In this document: piece by piece, positions 7,916-14,745 of the stretch | Layout: every line of letters begins with the position of its first letter | Position numbering within the stretch: the first letter of the stretch is position 1 | Assembly (NCBI GenBank): GCA_034429475.1 | Contig: DAOUGD010000340.1 | Location: forward strand, 1-37,604 | Length of the DNA: 37,604 nt | DNA from: JAKQHY01 sp034429475 | GTDB taxonomy: Bacteria > Chloroflexota > Anaerolineae > B4-G1 > SLSP01 | Reading direction: 5' to 3' | Made by a program: the position numbers and the translations under genes | Notes under the pieces: generated by a model | Database searches by the model: none | What the model was told of the DNA's origin: nothing | What the model saw: only the letters and a program-made list of their open reading frames with translations

Positions 7916-9103
7916 ATGCGTCAATCACGAGTCACGCTGCGCGCTTTTGTCCTCATTCTGCTGTGCATTGAGTTTTGGGATGAGTTTGTCGGCGGGGTGC
8001 GCGAGGCTGTCTGGCCCCTGATCCGGGACGACTTGGGGCTGACCTACTTCCAGATCGGCCTGTTGATGTCGCTGCCTGGCATCGTTTCCAGCGTGGTGGA
8101 GCCGGTGTTGGGCATCCTCGGCGACGTGTGGAAGCGTCGCGTGTTGATCCTGGGCGGCGGCGTGGTGTTCGCCCTGAGCCTGCTGCTGACCGGTGTGAGC
8201 TATCACGTGGCCGTGCTGCTGCTGTCTTTCGCCCTCTTCAACCCGGCTTCGGGCGCGTTCGTGAGTCTTTCCCAGGCCACGCTGATGGACGTCGCCCCCG
8301 ACCGCCGCGAACAGAATATGGCGCGCTGGACGTTGGCCGGTTCTTTGGGCGTCGTTGCCGGCCCGCTGCTGGTGGGGGCTGCGATGGCGCTGCATCTCGG
8401 TTGGCGCACGTTGTTTTTGGGAAGCGCTGTTCTCACGGTGGGATTGTTGACCCTTTCCTGGCGCGCCCCTTTTCCCAACGGCGGCGGTGAACTCTCCCTG
8501 GCCGATTTCAAGGCTGGGGTGGGAGAGGCGTTGCGCGCTTTGCGGCGCGGCGCCGTCTTGCGCTGGCTGATCCTGCTGGCCTTCTCCGACTTGATGCTCG
8601 ACGTATTGCTGGGCTATCTGGCGCTCTACATGGTGGATGTGGGTCGAGTCTCTGTGGCGCAGGCCGCGACGGCGGTGGCCGTGTGGAGTGGGGTGGGACT
8701 GTTGGGCGACGTGCTGCTCATCCCCCTGTTGGAGCGCGTCTCCGGCCTGCGCTATCTGTGGGTCAGCGCCGTGTTGGAGCTGGGCCTGTTCACCGGCTTC
8801 CTGTTGACGCCTTCTTTTCCCCTCAAACTGGTGCTGCTGGCCTTGCTGGGCTTCTTCAACTCCGGCTGGTATTCCATCCTCAAAGCGCAATCCTATGCCT
8901 CACTGCCGGAGGGCAGCGGCGTGGCGATGGCGGTGGACAACCTCTTTGGCCTGGTGGGGGCGCTGATTCCCTGGGGACTGGGCCTGGCGGCGGAGTTCTG
9001 GGGACTTCAGACCGCCATGTGGCTGCTGCTGGCCGGTCCCCTGGCCCTCCTTATCGGCCTACCCGGCACAGATTTCACGCAAAGGCGCAAAGCCGCAAAG
9101 TAA
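7916..9103 (+). CDS. MFS transporter
   Basis: A 395-residue inner-membrane protein with about 12 hydrophobic helices. The helix 2-3 loop GILGDVWKRRVLILGGG fits the MFS motif A (G-x-L-x-D-x-x-x-R-R). The overall look is close to the fosmidomycin-resistance/sugar-efflux branch, but the substrate cannot be told. AGGAG (7906-7910) supports the ATG at 7916. The last dozen residues (TDFTQRRKAAK) and the stop codon are encoded by an intergenic-type 9-bp repeat (from 9071), so the true ancestral C-terminus was probably near residue 384 and the repeat has been captured into the gene. Confidence 0.93.
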   Translation: MRQSRVTLRAFVLILLCIEFWDEFVGGVREAVWPLIRDDLGLTYFQIGLLMSLPGIVSSVVEPVLGILGDVWKRRVLILGGGVVFALSLLLTGVSYHVAVLLLSFALFNPASGAFVSLSQATLMDVAPDRREQNMARWTLAGSLGVVAGPLLVGAAMALHLGWRTLFLGSAVLTVGLLTLSWRAPFPNGGGELSLADFKAGVGEALRALRRGAVLRWLILLAFSDLMLDVLLGYLALYMVDVGRVSVAQAATAVAVWSGVGLLGDVLLIPLLERVSGLRYLWVSAVLELGLFTGFLLTPSFPLKLVLLALLGFFNSGWYSILKAQSYASLPEGSGVAMAVDNLFGLVGALIPWGLGLAAEFWGLQTAMWLLLAGPLALLIGLPGTDFTQRRKAAK

Positions 9104-9141
9104 GTAAAGAACTTCTATCCTACTCCCTACTTCCTAATTCC
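9071..9141 (+). repeat. Tandem repeat array B (9-bp units, then heptads)
   Basis: The stretch from 9071 contains TTTCACGCAAAGGCGCAAAG followed by CCGCAAAG, a 9-bp-period unit also seen at 13295 and 30950. After a short gap come heptads TCTATCC, TACTCCC, TACTTCC and TAATTCC (9114-9141). The first part overlaps the 3' end of the MFS gene; the whole precedes the cyclophilin-DsbA fusion gene by 43 bases. Confidence 0.75.
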
Positions 9142-9184
9142 CTAAAATGCGTTAAAATGCGACAAACTGAGCCTGGGAGGAAGT

Positions 9185-11233
9185 ATGTCGAAGAAACAAC
9201 GGAAAGGATCATCAACCCGCAAATCCGGAGCACAACGTTCGGCGAGTGGGGCGGAGACCGGTCGCTCAAACCTGTGGGTGTGGCTGGCGGGGGGGGCGGT
9301 CGTGCTGGCGCTGGTGGTCGTGCTGCTGCTGACGCTCAATCAGGGCAAGGGCGCGGATAAGCTGACGACAGCTACGCCGTCTGACTTGTATGGCTACAAT
9401 GAGGCTGAGAGCGGTGAGCCGAACGTTACGCCAGCGGATGCCAAGCCAACGTTGACGCCGGTGAGCAAGGCGGATACTATGCCGGAGGAGGCTGCATCCC
9501 GCAATAATATGTACTCGGCAGCTCCGGCTATGGCGATTGACCCCGCCAAGATTTACATCGCGACGTTTGAGACGGAAAAGGGCGACATCAAAATTCAACT
9601 CTTTGCCGACAAAGTCCCCAACACGGTCAATAACTTCGTTTACTTGGCCCGCGAAGGCTTTTATGACAACACCACGTTTCACCGCGTGATTGCCGACTTT
9701 ATGGCGCAGGGCGGCGATCCCACCGGCACCGGGATGGGTGGGCCGGGCTATCGCTTTGCTGACGAATTTCACCCGGATTTGAAGCACGACAGCGCCGGCA
9801 TCCTCTCGATGGCGAACTCCGGGACGAACACTAACGGCAGCCAGTTCTTCATCACCTTTGCGCCCACCCCCTGGCTGGATGGGAAACATACGGTGTTCGG
9901 CAAAGTGGTGGAGGGGATGGAGGTACTGCAATCCATCAGCCTGCGCGATCCACAGACGGCTACCACGCCCGGCGACCTCATCAAGACGATCCGCATCGAG
10001 GAAACCAACACTTCCGTGTTGCCTACGGCAACGCCCATCGTTTACACGCAGCCCGGTCAGGTTCCGATGCCCTCCGAGCCGGCCGCGCGGAATGGGATGT
10101 ACAACTCCCCGCCGGCCATGGTGATTGATCCCACCAAATCTTACTACGCCACGTTCAAAACCAGCAAGGGCGACATTCAGGTGCAACTGTTCGCGGACAA
10201 AGTCCCCAACACGGTCAACAACTTTGTCTTCCTGGCCCGCGAGGGTTTCTATGATAATACGATGTTCCATCGCGTCATCGCTGACTTCATGGCGCAGGGC
10301 GGCGATCCCACCGGCACCGGGATGGGCGGGCCGGGCTATCAGTTTGCCGACGAATTCGTCGCCGACCTGAAGCATGACGGCCCCGGCGTGCTCTCGATGG
10401 CGAATGCCGGCGCCAACACCAACGGCAGCCAGTTCTTCATCACCTTTGTGGCGACGCCCTGGTTGGATGGGGCGCACACGGTGTTCGGCAAAGTGACAGG
10501 GGGGCTGGAGGTGCTGCTCTCCATCAGCCTGCGCGACCCCCAGGCGGCGACCGAGCCAGGCGACATAATCAAGACGATTGAGATTACAGAGGGAGAGGCG
10601 CCGACTTCTCAAGCCCCATCGCCGGGGCTGGCTGTAGTGGTCGAACCCACGGCGTTGGTGCAGACGTATTCTGATGTCAGCGGGGAGCCTTATAACGACG
10701 GCGAAACTAAGGCGGCGTACCCCGGCCCATCATCCGGCGTGCGTTGGCTGCCCACCCTCGGCCCGTCCGATGCGCCGGTCACGGTGATCGAGTTCAGCGA
10801 GATCGGCTGCGGGCACTGCCAGAATTTCAACCAGACGGAACTGGCGGGGGTGCTTAAGGACTACGTCGCGACCGGCAAGGTGCGGTACGTGAGCTACTAC
10901 ATGACCTGGAACCGCCCCGATTGGAGCGCCTCGAAGGAATACCTGGAAGCGGCGATGTGCGCGGCGGAACAGGGGCAGTATTTCGCGTTTGAGCACGCTG
11001 TCTTCAAGAACGGCGCTGCCGACTTAGTCAAGAGCGCTACGGAGATCGGCCTGGACCTCGCGTCTTTTGGCGCGTGCCGTGACGATGACCGCTACCGTAC
11101 GGCGGTGGACGATGCCGCTGTTTACGCCAGCGAGCATTGGGGCATCACCGGCACCCCCTCGTTCATGGTGAACGGCAACAAAGTTGTCGGATCGGGCGGT
11201 CTACGCGCTGCGATTGACGCTGCGTTGAAATAA
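9185..11233 (+). CDS. Membrane-anchored double cyclophilin-DsbA/thioredoxin fusion
   Basis: A 682-residue protein predicted to combine proline isomerase and thiol oxidoreductase activity outside the membrane. A basic N-terminus is followed by one TM (about 30-52), a low-complexity T/P-rich linker, cyclophilin 1 (about 120-275), a second linker, cyclophilin 2 (about 317-472), another linker, and a DsbA-like thioredoxin fold (about 515-682). Both cyclophilins keep FHRVI, FMAQGGDPTG, NGSQFFITF and TPWLDG. The thioredoxin domain has a C542-G-H-C545 active site (SEIGCGHCQNF) and the cis-proline loop TGTPSFMVNG. GGGAGG (9175-9180) fixes the ATG. The two cyclophilin halves are close in DNA sequence (about 50 bases around GGCGGCGATCCCACCGGCAC nearly identical), so the duplication is recent or homogenised. 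No DsbB/VKOR partner is visible in the window. Confidence 0.92.
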   Translation: MSKKQRKGSSTRKSGAQRSASGAETGRSNLWVWLAGGAVVLALVVVLLLTLNQGKGADKLTTATPSDLYGYNEAESGEPNVTPADAKPTLTPVSKADTMPEEAASRNNMYSAAPAMAIDPAKIYIATFETEKGDIKIQLFADKVPNTVNNFVYLAREGFYDNTTFHRVIADFMAQGGDPTGTGMGGPGYRFADEFHPDLKHDSAGILSMANSGTNTNGSQFFITFAPTPWLDGKHTVFGKVVEGMEVLQSISLRDPQTATTPGDLIKTIRIEETNTSVLPTATPIVYTQPGQVPMPSEPAARNGMYNSPPAMVIDPTKSYYATFKTSKGDIQVQLFADKVPNTVNNFVFLAREGFYDNTMFHRVIADFMAQGGDPTGTGMGGPGYQFADEFVADLKHDGPGVLSMANAGANTNGSQFFITFVATPWLDGAHTVFGKVTGGLEVLLSISLRDPQAATEPGDIIKTIEITEGEAPTSQAPSPGLAVVVEPTALVQTYSDVSGEPYNDGETKAAYPGPSSGVRWLPTLGPSDAPVTVIEFSEIGCGHCQNFNQTELAGVLKDYVATGKVRYVSYYMTWNRPDWSASKEYLEAAMCAAEQGQYFAFEHAVFKNGAADLVKSATEIGLDLASFGACRDDDRYRTAVDDAAVYASEHWGITGTPSFMVNGNKVVGSGGLRAAIDAALK

Positions 11234-11247
11234 GAATTTTGGATGTG

Positions 11248-11283
11248 TTTTTAGATTTCGGGCCACCGCCCGAAATCTAAAAA
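11248..11283. repeat. 16-bp hairpin between cyclophilin genes
   Basis: Arms 11248-11263 and 11268-11283 pair perfectly with a 4-base loop (core ATTTCGGGC/GCCCGAAAT). The A/T tracts are inside the stem and no T-run follows on either strand, so it is only a possible terminator. Confidence 0.7.
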
Positions 11284-11323
11284 ATCAAAAACTTACAGAT
11301 CAGAACCTTAAGGAGGTTATCCA

Positions 11324-11854
11324 ATGAATCAGAATCCGGCAGCACGCGATGGGATGTATAAATCCGCCCCGGCCATGCAAATAGACCCGTCGAAGTCGTA
11401 CACGGCGACGTTTGAGACGGCGAAGGGCAATATTGTGGTGGAACTGTTCGCGGACAAAGTCCCTAACACCGTCAACAACTTTGTGTTCCTGGCGCGGGAG
11501 GGCTTCTACGACAACACGACCTTCCATCGGGTCATCGAGAACTTCATGGCCCAGGGCGGCGATCCCACCGGCAGCGGGCGGGGCGGTCCCGGCTACCGCT
11601 TCAATGACGAATTCCACCCGACCCTCAAGCACGATGGCCCTGGCGTGCTCTCTATGGCGAACGCCGGCGCGAACACCAACGGCAGCCAGTTCTTCATCAC
11701 CTTTGCGGCGACGCCCTGGCTGGATAACCGGCACGCCGTGTTTGGCAAAGTGGTGGAGGGGATGAACGTCCTGATGTCTCTCAGCATCCGCGACCCGCAG
11801 ACGGCGACGCGGCCGGGGGATTTGATCAAGACGATAACGATCACCGAGCAGTAA
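11324..11854 (+). CDS. Peptidyl-prolyl cis-trans isomerase (cyclophilin type), stand-alone
   Basis: A 176-residue protein that aligns along its whole length with either cyclophilin domain of the upstream fusion, starting at the same NPAARDGMYKSAPAM-type lead-in found in its linkers. Catalytic residues are present: R in FHRVI, Q in MAQGGDP, and NTNGSQFFITF. It has no signal peptide or TM, so this copy is cytoplasmic while the fusion is outside. It has the best Shine-Dalgarno in the area (AAGGAGG, 11310-11316). It most likely arose from one domain of the fusion or vice versa. A lipoprotein gene begins 2 bases after its stop. Confidence 0.95.
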   Translation: MNQNPAARDGMYKSAPAMQIDPSKSYTATFETAKGNIVVELFADKVPNTVNNFVFLAREGFYDNTTFHRVIENFMAQGGDPTGSGRGGPGYRFNDEFHPTLKHDGPGVLSMANAGANTNGSQFFITFAATPWLDNRHAVFGKVVEGMNVLMSLSIRDPQTATRPGDLIKTITITEQ

Positions 11855-11856
11855 CT

Positions 11857-12405
11857 ATGTATCGTGCCTTGTTGCTGTTGAGCTTGATCTTGCTGGCCGG
11901 ATGCGCCGCAAAGTCGTCCGAACCCATCGGCTCGGTCTCGACGCCGGACTTCCAGTTGACCAGCCCCGCCTTCGCCAACGGGAACGCCATCCCTGCCCAA
12001 TATACCTGTGATGGCGACGATACTTCTCCCGCGCTGGAATGGGTCAAGCCGCCAGAAGGAACCCAGAGTTTCGCCTTGATTATGGACGACCCCGACGCCC
12101 CGGTGGGAACGTGGGTGCATTGGGTGCTCTACAACATCCCGGCGGACGCGCGAGAGCTGGCGGAAACCTTCCCGTCAGACGCCGAACTCTCCGACGGCAG
12201 CCGCAGCGGCAAAAACAGTTGGTCCAAATCCGGTTACGGCGGGCCGTGCCCACCAAACAGCACACATCGCTATTACTTCAAGCTGTACGCGCTGGACACC
12301 CAGTTGGATTTGGCCGCCGGCGCGACCAAAGCCCAGTTGCTCAAAGCGATGGAGGGCCACATCCTGGCCCAAACCGAGCTGATGGGCACGTATCAACATC
12401 CATAA
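11857..12405 (+). CDS. YbhB/YbcL-family (PEBP/Raf kinase inhibitor-like) lipoprotein
   Basis: A 182-residue protein with a type II signal: hydrophobic 4-13 then lipobox LAGC, lipidated Cys16. The mature part has the PEBP pattern: TSPAFANGNAIPAQYTCDGD, SPALEW, FALIMDDPDAP, WVHWVLYNIP and GYGGPCPPNSTHRYYFKLYA, all conserved in the bacterial YbhB branch. These proteins bind anions or small ligands; their role is unclear. It starts 2 bases after the cyclophilin stop, so the two are translationally linked. A strong terminator follows directly. Confidence 0.95.
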   Translation: MYRALLLLSLILLAGCAAKSSEPIGSVSTPDFQLTSPAFANGNAIPAQYTCDGDDTSPALEWVKPPEGTQSFALIMDDPDAPVGTWVHWVLYNIPADARELAETFPSDAELSDGSRSGKNSWSKSGYGGPCPPNSTHRYYFKLYALDTQLDLAAGATKAQLLKAMEGHILAQTELMGTYQHP

Positions 12406-12409
12406 AACT

Positions 12410-12444
12410 TTCGGGGGCGACTCAGTCGCCCCCGAACATTTTTT
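12410..12444. terminator. Rho-independent terminator between convergent genes
   Basis: A 12-bp perfect stem (12410-12421 with 12425-12436, core TTCGGGGGCGAC) is followed by CATTTTTT. It ends transcription of the lipoprotein gene on the plus strand and, with the A-tract on its other side, could also serve the convergent isomerase gene whose stop codon lies at 12443-12445. Confidence 0.85.
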
Positions 12445-13264
12445 ACCCTCCAAACCACTCCCGCATCTTTGCCACGTAGTGTGGGAACACCACTTCCGGT
12501 TCCGGCAGGTTGGGAATCCACCGCTTCTCCCATTCCAGGATCGCGTAGCCGGTGTACCCCCCCGCGATGAGCATGTCCAGCATCGTTTTGACCGGCACGT
12601 CGCCGTCGCCGAGGAGGACGTACTGGTGCTTGCCGTCGGCGGTGGGGACCGAATCCTTGACGTGCGTGCTGACGGTGTACGGCGCGAGGTTGCGGTACGT
12701 CAACTCCGGCGGCTCGCCGGTGGTGCGGAAGGGATGGTGCAAATCCCACAGCACCCGCACGCGCGGATGATCGACCTCGCGCATCAGCCGGGCGAAGACG
12801 GTGGAGTTGGTCCAGTCGTCGTGCGTCTCCAACGCCAGCGTCACGCCGAATTGCTCCGCCTCGTCGCCGATGGCGCGCAAGTTGGCGACGAGCAGCGGCA
12901 GGATGCTCTCGACGGTGTGACCTTCAGGCACACGCCCGCCGTAGACGCGCAGGATGGGCGCATCCAGTTTGGCCGCCAGCTCCATGTTGCGCCGCGTCTC
13001 GTCGAACTGCTTCTCCAACTCGGCCTTGTCCTCCACCGCGTACCGCGCTGACGTTGCTATGCCCGATACCAGGACGCCGTGATCGGCCAGCAACCGTTTG
13101 GTTGCCGCCAGCTCCGTCGTGAACTCCGGGCGCACGGTGACGTCCAGCGTGTCCAGCACGCCGCGGAAGTCCACCGCCGCGTACCCCATCTGCGCGGCAT
13201 TCTCCACAATCTGGCGCAACGTCCAGTTGGGACATCCCAACGTAGCAAAAGAAAGTTTAATCAT
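12443..13264 (-). CDS. Sugar phosphate isomerase/epimerase (xylose isomerase-like TIM barrel)
   Basis: A 273-residue protein of the AP endonuclease 2/xylose-isomerase-like superfamily. It begins MIKLSFATLGCPNWTL, a hallmark first strand. The metal site residues are visible: E in LALETHDDW, D and H in VLWDLHHP, H in VSTHVKD, and E in AILEWEKRW. Such enzymes epimerise or isomerise free or phosphorylated sugars or inositols; the substrate is not determined. The start at 13264 has GAGGAGG upstream on the minus strand; the open frame continues 29 codons further, but that stretch is translated from the repeat at 13295 and is rejected. The saccharopine-dehydrogenase-like gene lies 147 bases upstream on the same strand. 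Confidence 0.9.
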   Translation of the reverse strand: MIKLSFATLGCPNWTLRQIVENAAQMGYAAVDFRGVLDTLDVTVRPEFTTELAATKRLLADHGVLVSGIATSARYAVEDKAELEKQFDETRRNMELAAKLDAPILRVYGGRVPEGHTVESILPLLVANLRAIGDEAEQFGVTLALETHDDWTNSTVFARLMREVDHPRVRVLWDLHHPFRTTGEPPELTYRNLAPYTVSTHVKDSVPTADGKHQYVLLGDGDVPVKTMLDMLIAGGYTGYAILEWEKRWIPNLPEPEVVFPHYVAKMREWFGG

Positions 13265-13294
13265 TAGTGAGCCTCCTCTGAAAATACAAGACTG

Positions 13295-13405
13295 TTTCAC
13301 GCAAAGGCGCAAAGACGCAAAGTAAAGAACGGAACTTGGCGGACTTAGCACCTTTGCGTGAAGATAAGGAAATCTTTGCGCGCTCTGCGTACTCCGCGGT
13401 GAAAA
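13295..13405. repeat. Tandem repeat array C (9-bp units with inverted arm)
   Basis: TTTCACGCAAAGGCGCAAAG then ACGCAAAG at 13295-13322 has 9-bp spacing. CCTTTGCGTGAA at 13351-13362 is an exact 12-bp reverse complement of its start, and related fragments (CTTTGCG, CTCTGCGT, CTCCGCGGTGA) continue to about 13405. It fills the gap upstream of the isomerase gene. Confidence 0.75.
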
Positions 13406-13411
13406 ATTGAT

Positions 13412-14551
13412 CTAAAAATTCACGACAGTTTCCCGCAACGTGATCCGCCGTTGGGCGTATCCGGCCAACAGATCGGCGTAGCAGCCCGGCGTGCGCCCGA
13501 CAAACTCCGGCGGGCAGATGCCCTTCTGCGCGAATTGCCCCCGCAAGACCTGGCGGACGATGATCGTAGCGGTGTAGCCGGTCGTCCGCGCCATAGAGGT
13601 GGTCTGCATCTCGCGGTCGTAGCGATCCAGCAGGTCATACGTGTAGCGGACACGCCGTCCATCCTGTTCGCCCTCCACGATCACCTGCATTACGGTGAAG
13701 TCTTCCTCGCCCGGCTGCAACTGCCACTGGTCGAAGAGCAGCTTGGACGTGAGCGCGATAGGCCGCACGGAGACGCCGTCAACCAGCAGCGGTTCGGTGT
13801 CGAAGAAGCCGCTCTCCCGGAAGACGCGCATCAAGTGCCGGTGGCCGGGATAGCGCAGCGTTTTCTCCTTCATGAAGGGTGCGTCCAGGGTGCGCTGCAA
13901 GGTGCGCAGGCCGTCCGTGTTGAAGGCTTCCAGCGTCCCCACGCCGGGGAAGTCCAGCAGTTCGGGGTCGGAGAGCGCCGGGCGGATCACTTCCTGCCCG
14001 TATTCGACGAAGCGCGCCGGGCGCGTGTATTCCTCCAGCACATCCGCCGGCGAAAAGACGGCCTTGTATTCGTAGGGCCACCTGCGGACGAGTGGTAGCC
14101 CGCCCACGTAGCAGATGTAACGCTCCATGCGCGTTAACAGACGGCTCACGTACCCGGCGATGATGTTGCAGAGGCCGGGGGCGACGCCACAATCCACCAC
14201 GGCGGTGACGCCCTGCGCCTGCGCCAACTCGTCCAACAGAAAGGCGTCTTCGGGGAAGAACGAAATGTCCACCACATTTTTCCTGGCTTCGATGATGCGT
14301 CGCAGCGTCTCGAACCCCATAAAACCGGGAACGGCGGAGATGACCAGGTCCGCCTCCGCCGCCAGCGCCGCCACCTGCCCCGGCTCGCGCACGTCGGCGC
14401 AGATGCCCCGCACGGGGAACGCCGCTGTCAATGCCTCCAACGCCGTGGGATTCACATCTACTGCCGTCACGCGGAAATCGGCCTCCTGCGCCAAATCCTT
14501 GATCATCGCGCTGCCGACCAACCCTGCCCCTAGAACAGTGATTTTCACCAT
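13412..14551 (-). CDS. Saccharopine dehydrogenase-like NAD(P)-dependent oxidoreductase
   Basis: A 379-residue cytoplasmic dehydrogenase. The N-terminal Rossmann fold starts MVKITVLGAGLVGSAMIKDL (GxGxxG at 8-13) with an acidic strand-2 end (VTAVDVN) that suggests NAD or NADP through the ribose. The middle contains VVDISFFPEDAFLLDELA and VDCGVAPGLCNIIAG, typical of the saccharopine/lysine dehydrogenase and carboxynorspermidine dehydrogenase group. It is the right length for L-lysine 6-dehydrogenase-type enzymes; whether it acts in lysine breakdown, polyamine or another amino-acid pathway is not clear. GGAGGAGG precedes the ATG at 14551 on the minus strand. It is divergent from the NAD genes. 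Confidence 0.88.
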   Translation of the reverse strand: MVKITVLGAGLVGSAMIKDLAQEADFRVTAVDVNPTALEALTAAFPVRGICADVREPGQVAALAAEADLVISAVPGFMGFETLRRIIEARKNVVDISFFPEDAFLLDELAQAQGVTAVVDCGVAPGLCNIIAGYVSRLLTRMERYICYVGGLPLVRRWPYEYKAVFSPADVLEEYTRPARFVEYGQEVIRPALSDPELLDFPGVGTLEAFNTDGLRTLQRTLDAPFMKEKTLRYPGHRHLMRVFRESGFFDTEPLLVDGVSVRPIALTSKLLFDQWQLQPGEEDFTVMQVIVEGEQDGRRVRYTYDLLDRYDREMQTTSMARTTGYTATIIVRQVLRGQFAQKGICPPEFVGRTPGCYADLLAGYAQRRITLRETVVNF

Positions 14552-14590
14552 GCCTCCTCCTTGATCGTCAATGAGTGTGACTATATATCG

Positions 14591-14667
14591 TCAAACGGCA
14601 AACGTCAAACGTCAACGACTGCCGACTAATGACTGCCGACTAACGACTGCCGCTCCGTTTGACGTTT
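14591..14667. repeat. Heptad tandem repeat array D in a divergent promoter region
   Basis: Heptads TCAAACG, GCAAACG, TCAAACG, TCAACGA run from 14591, then alternating CTGCCGA/CTAATGA-type heptads to 14653. AAACGTCAAACG (14600-14611) is an exact reverse complement of 14656-14667, giving a 12-bp stem around the second heptad set. It lies between the divergent saccharopine-type gene and the nadCA gene; promoters of both must be here, but I cannot place them confidently. Confidence 0.8.
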
Positions 14668-14745
14668 CTCCAACCTTCGGTACACTTTTGACCATAGACG
14701 AGCGACTTTTCCGTTCAATCCGTTGAGCGATCTGAGGAGTTTATG

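Noticed and set aside
11248..11283. Rho-independent terminator after the cyclophilin-DsbA gene
   Set aside because: The stem is strong, but the T-tract lies in the 5' arm and no T-run follows; listed only as a hairpin.
12443..13351. Longer form of the isomerase starting at 13351
   Set aside because: The extra 29 residues are translated from a dispersed repeat, and a good ribosome site precedes the start at 13264.
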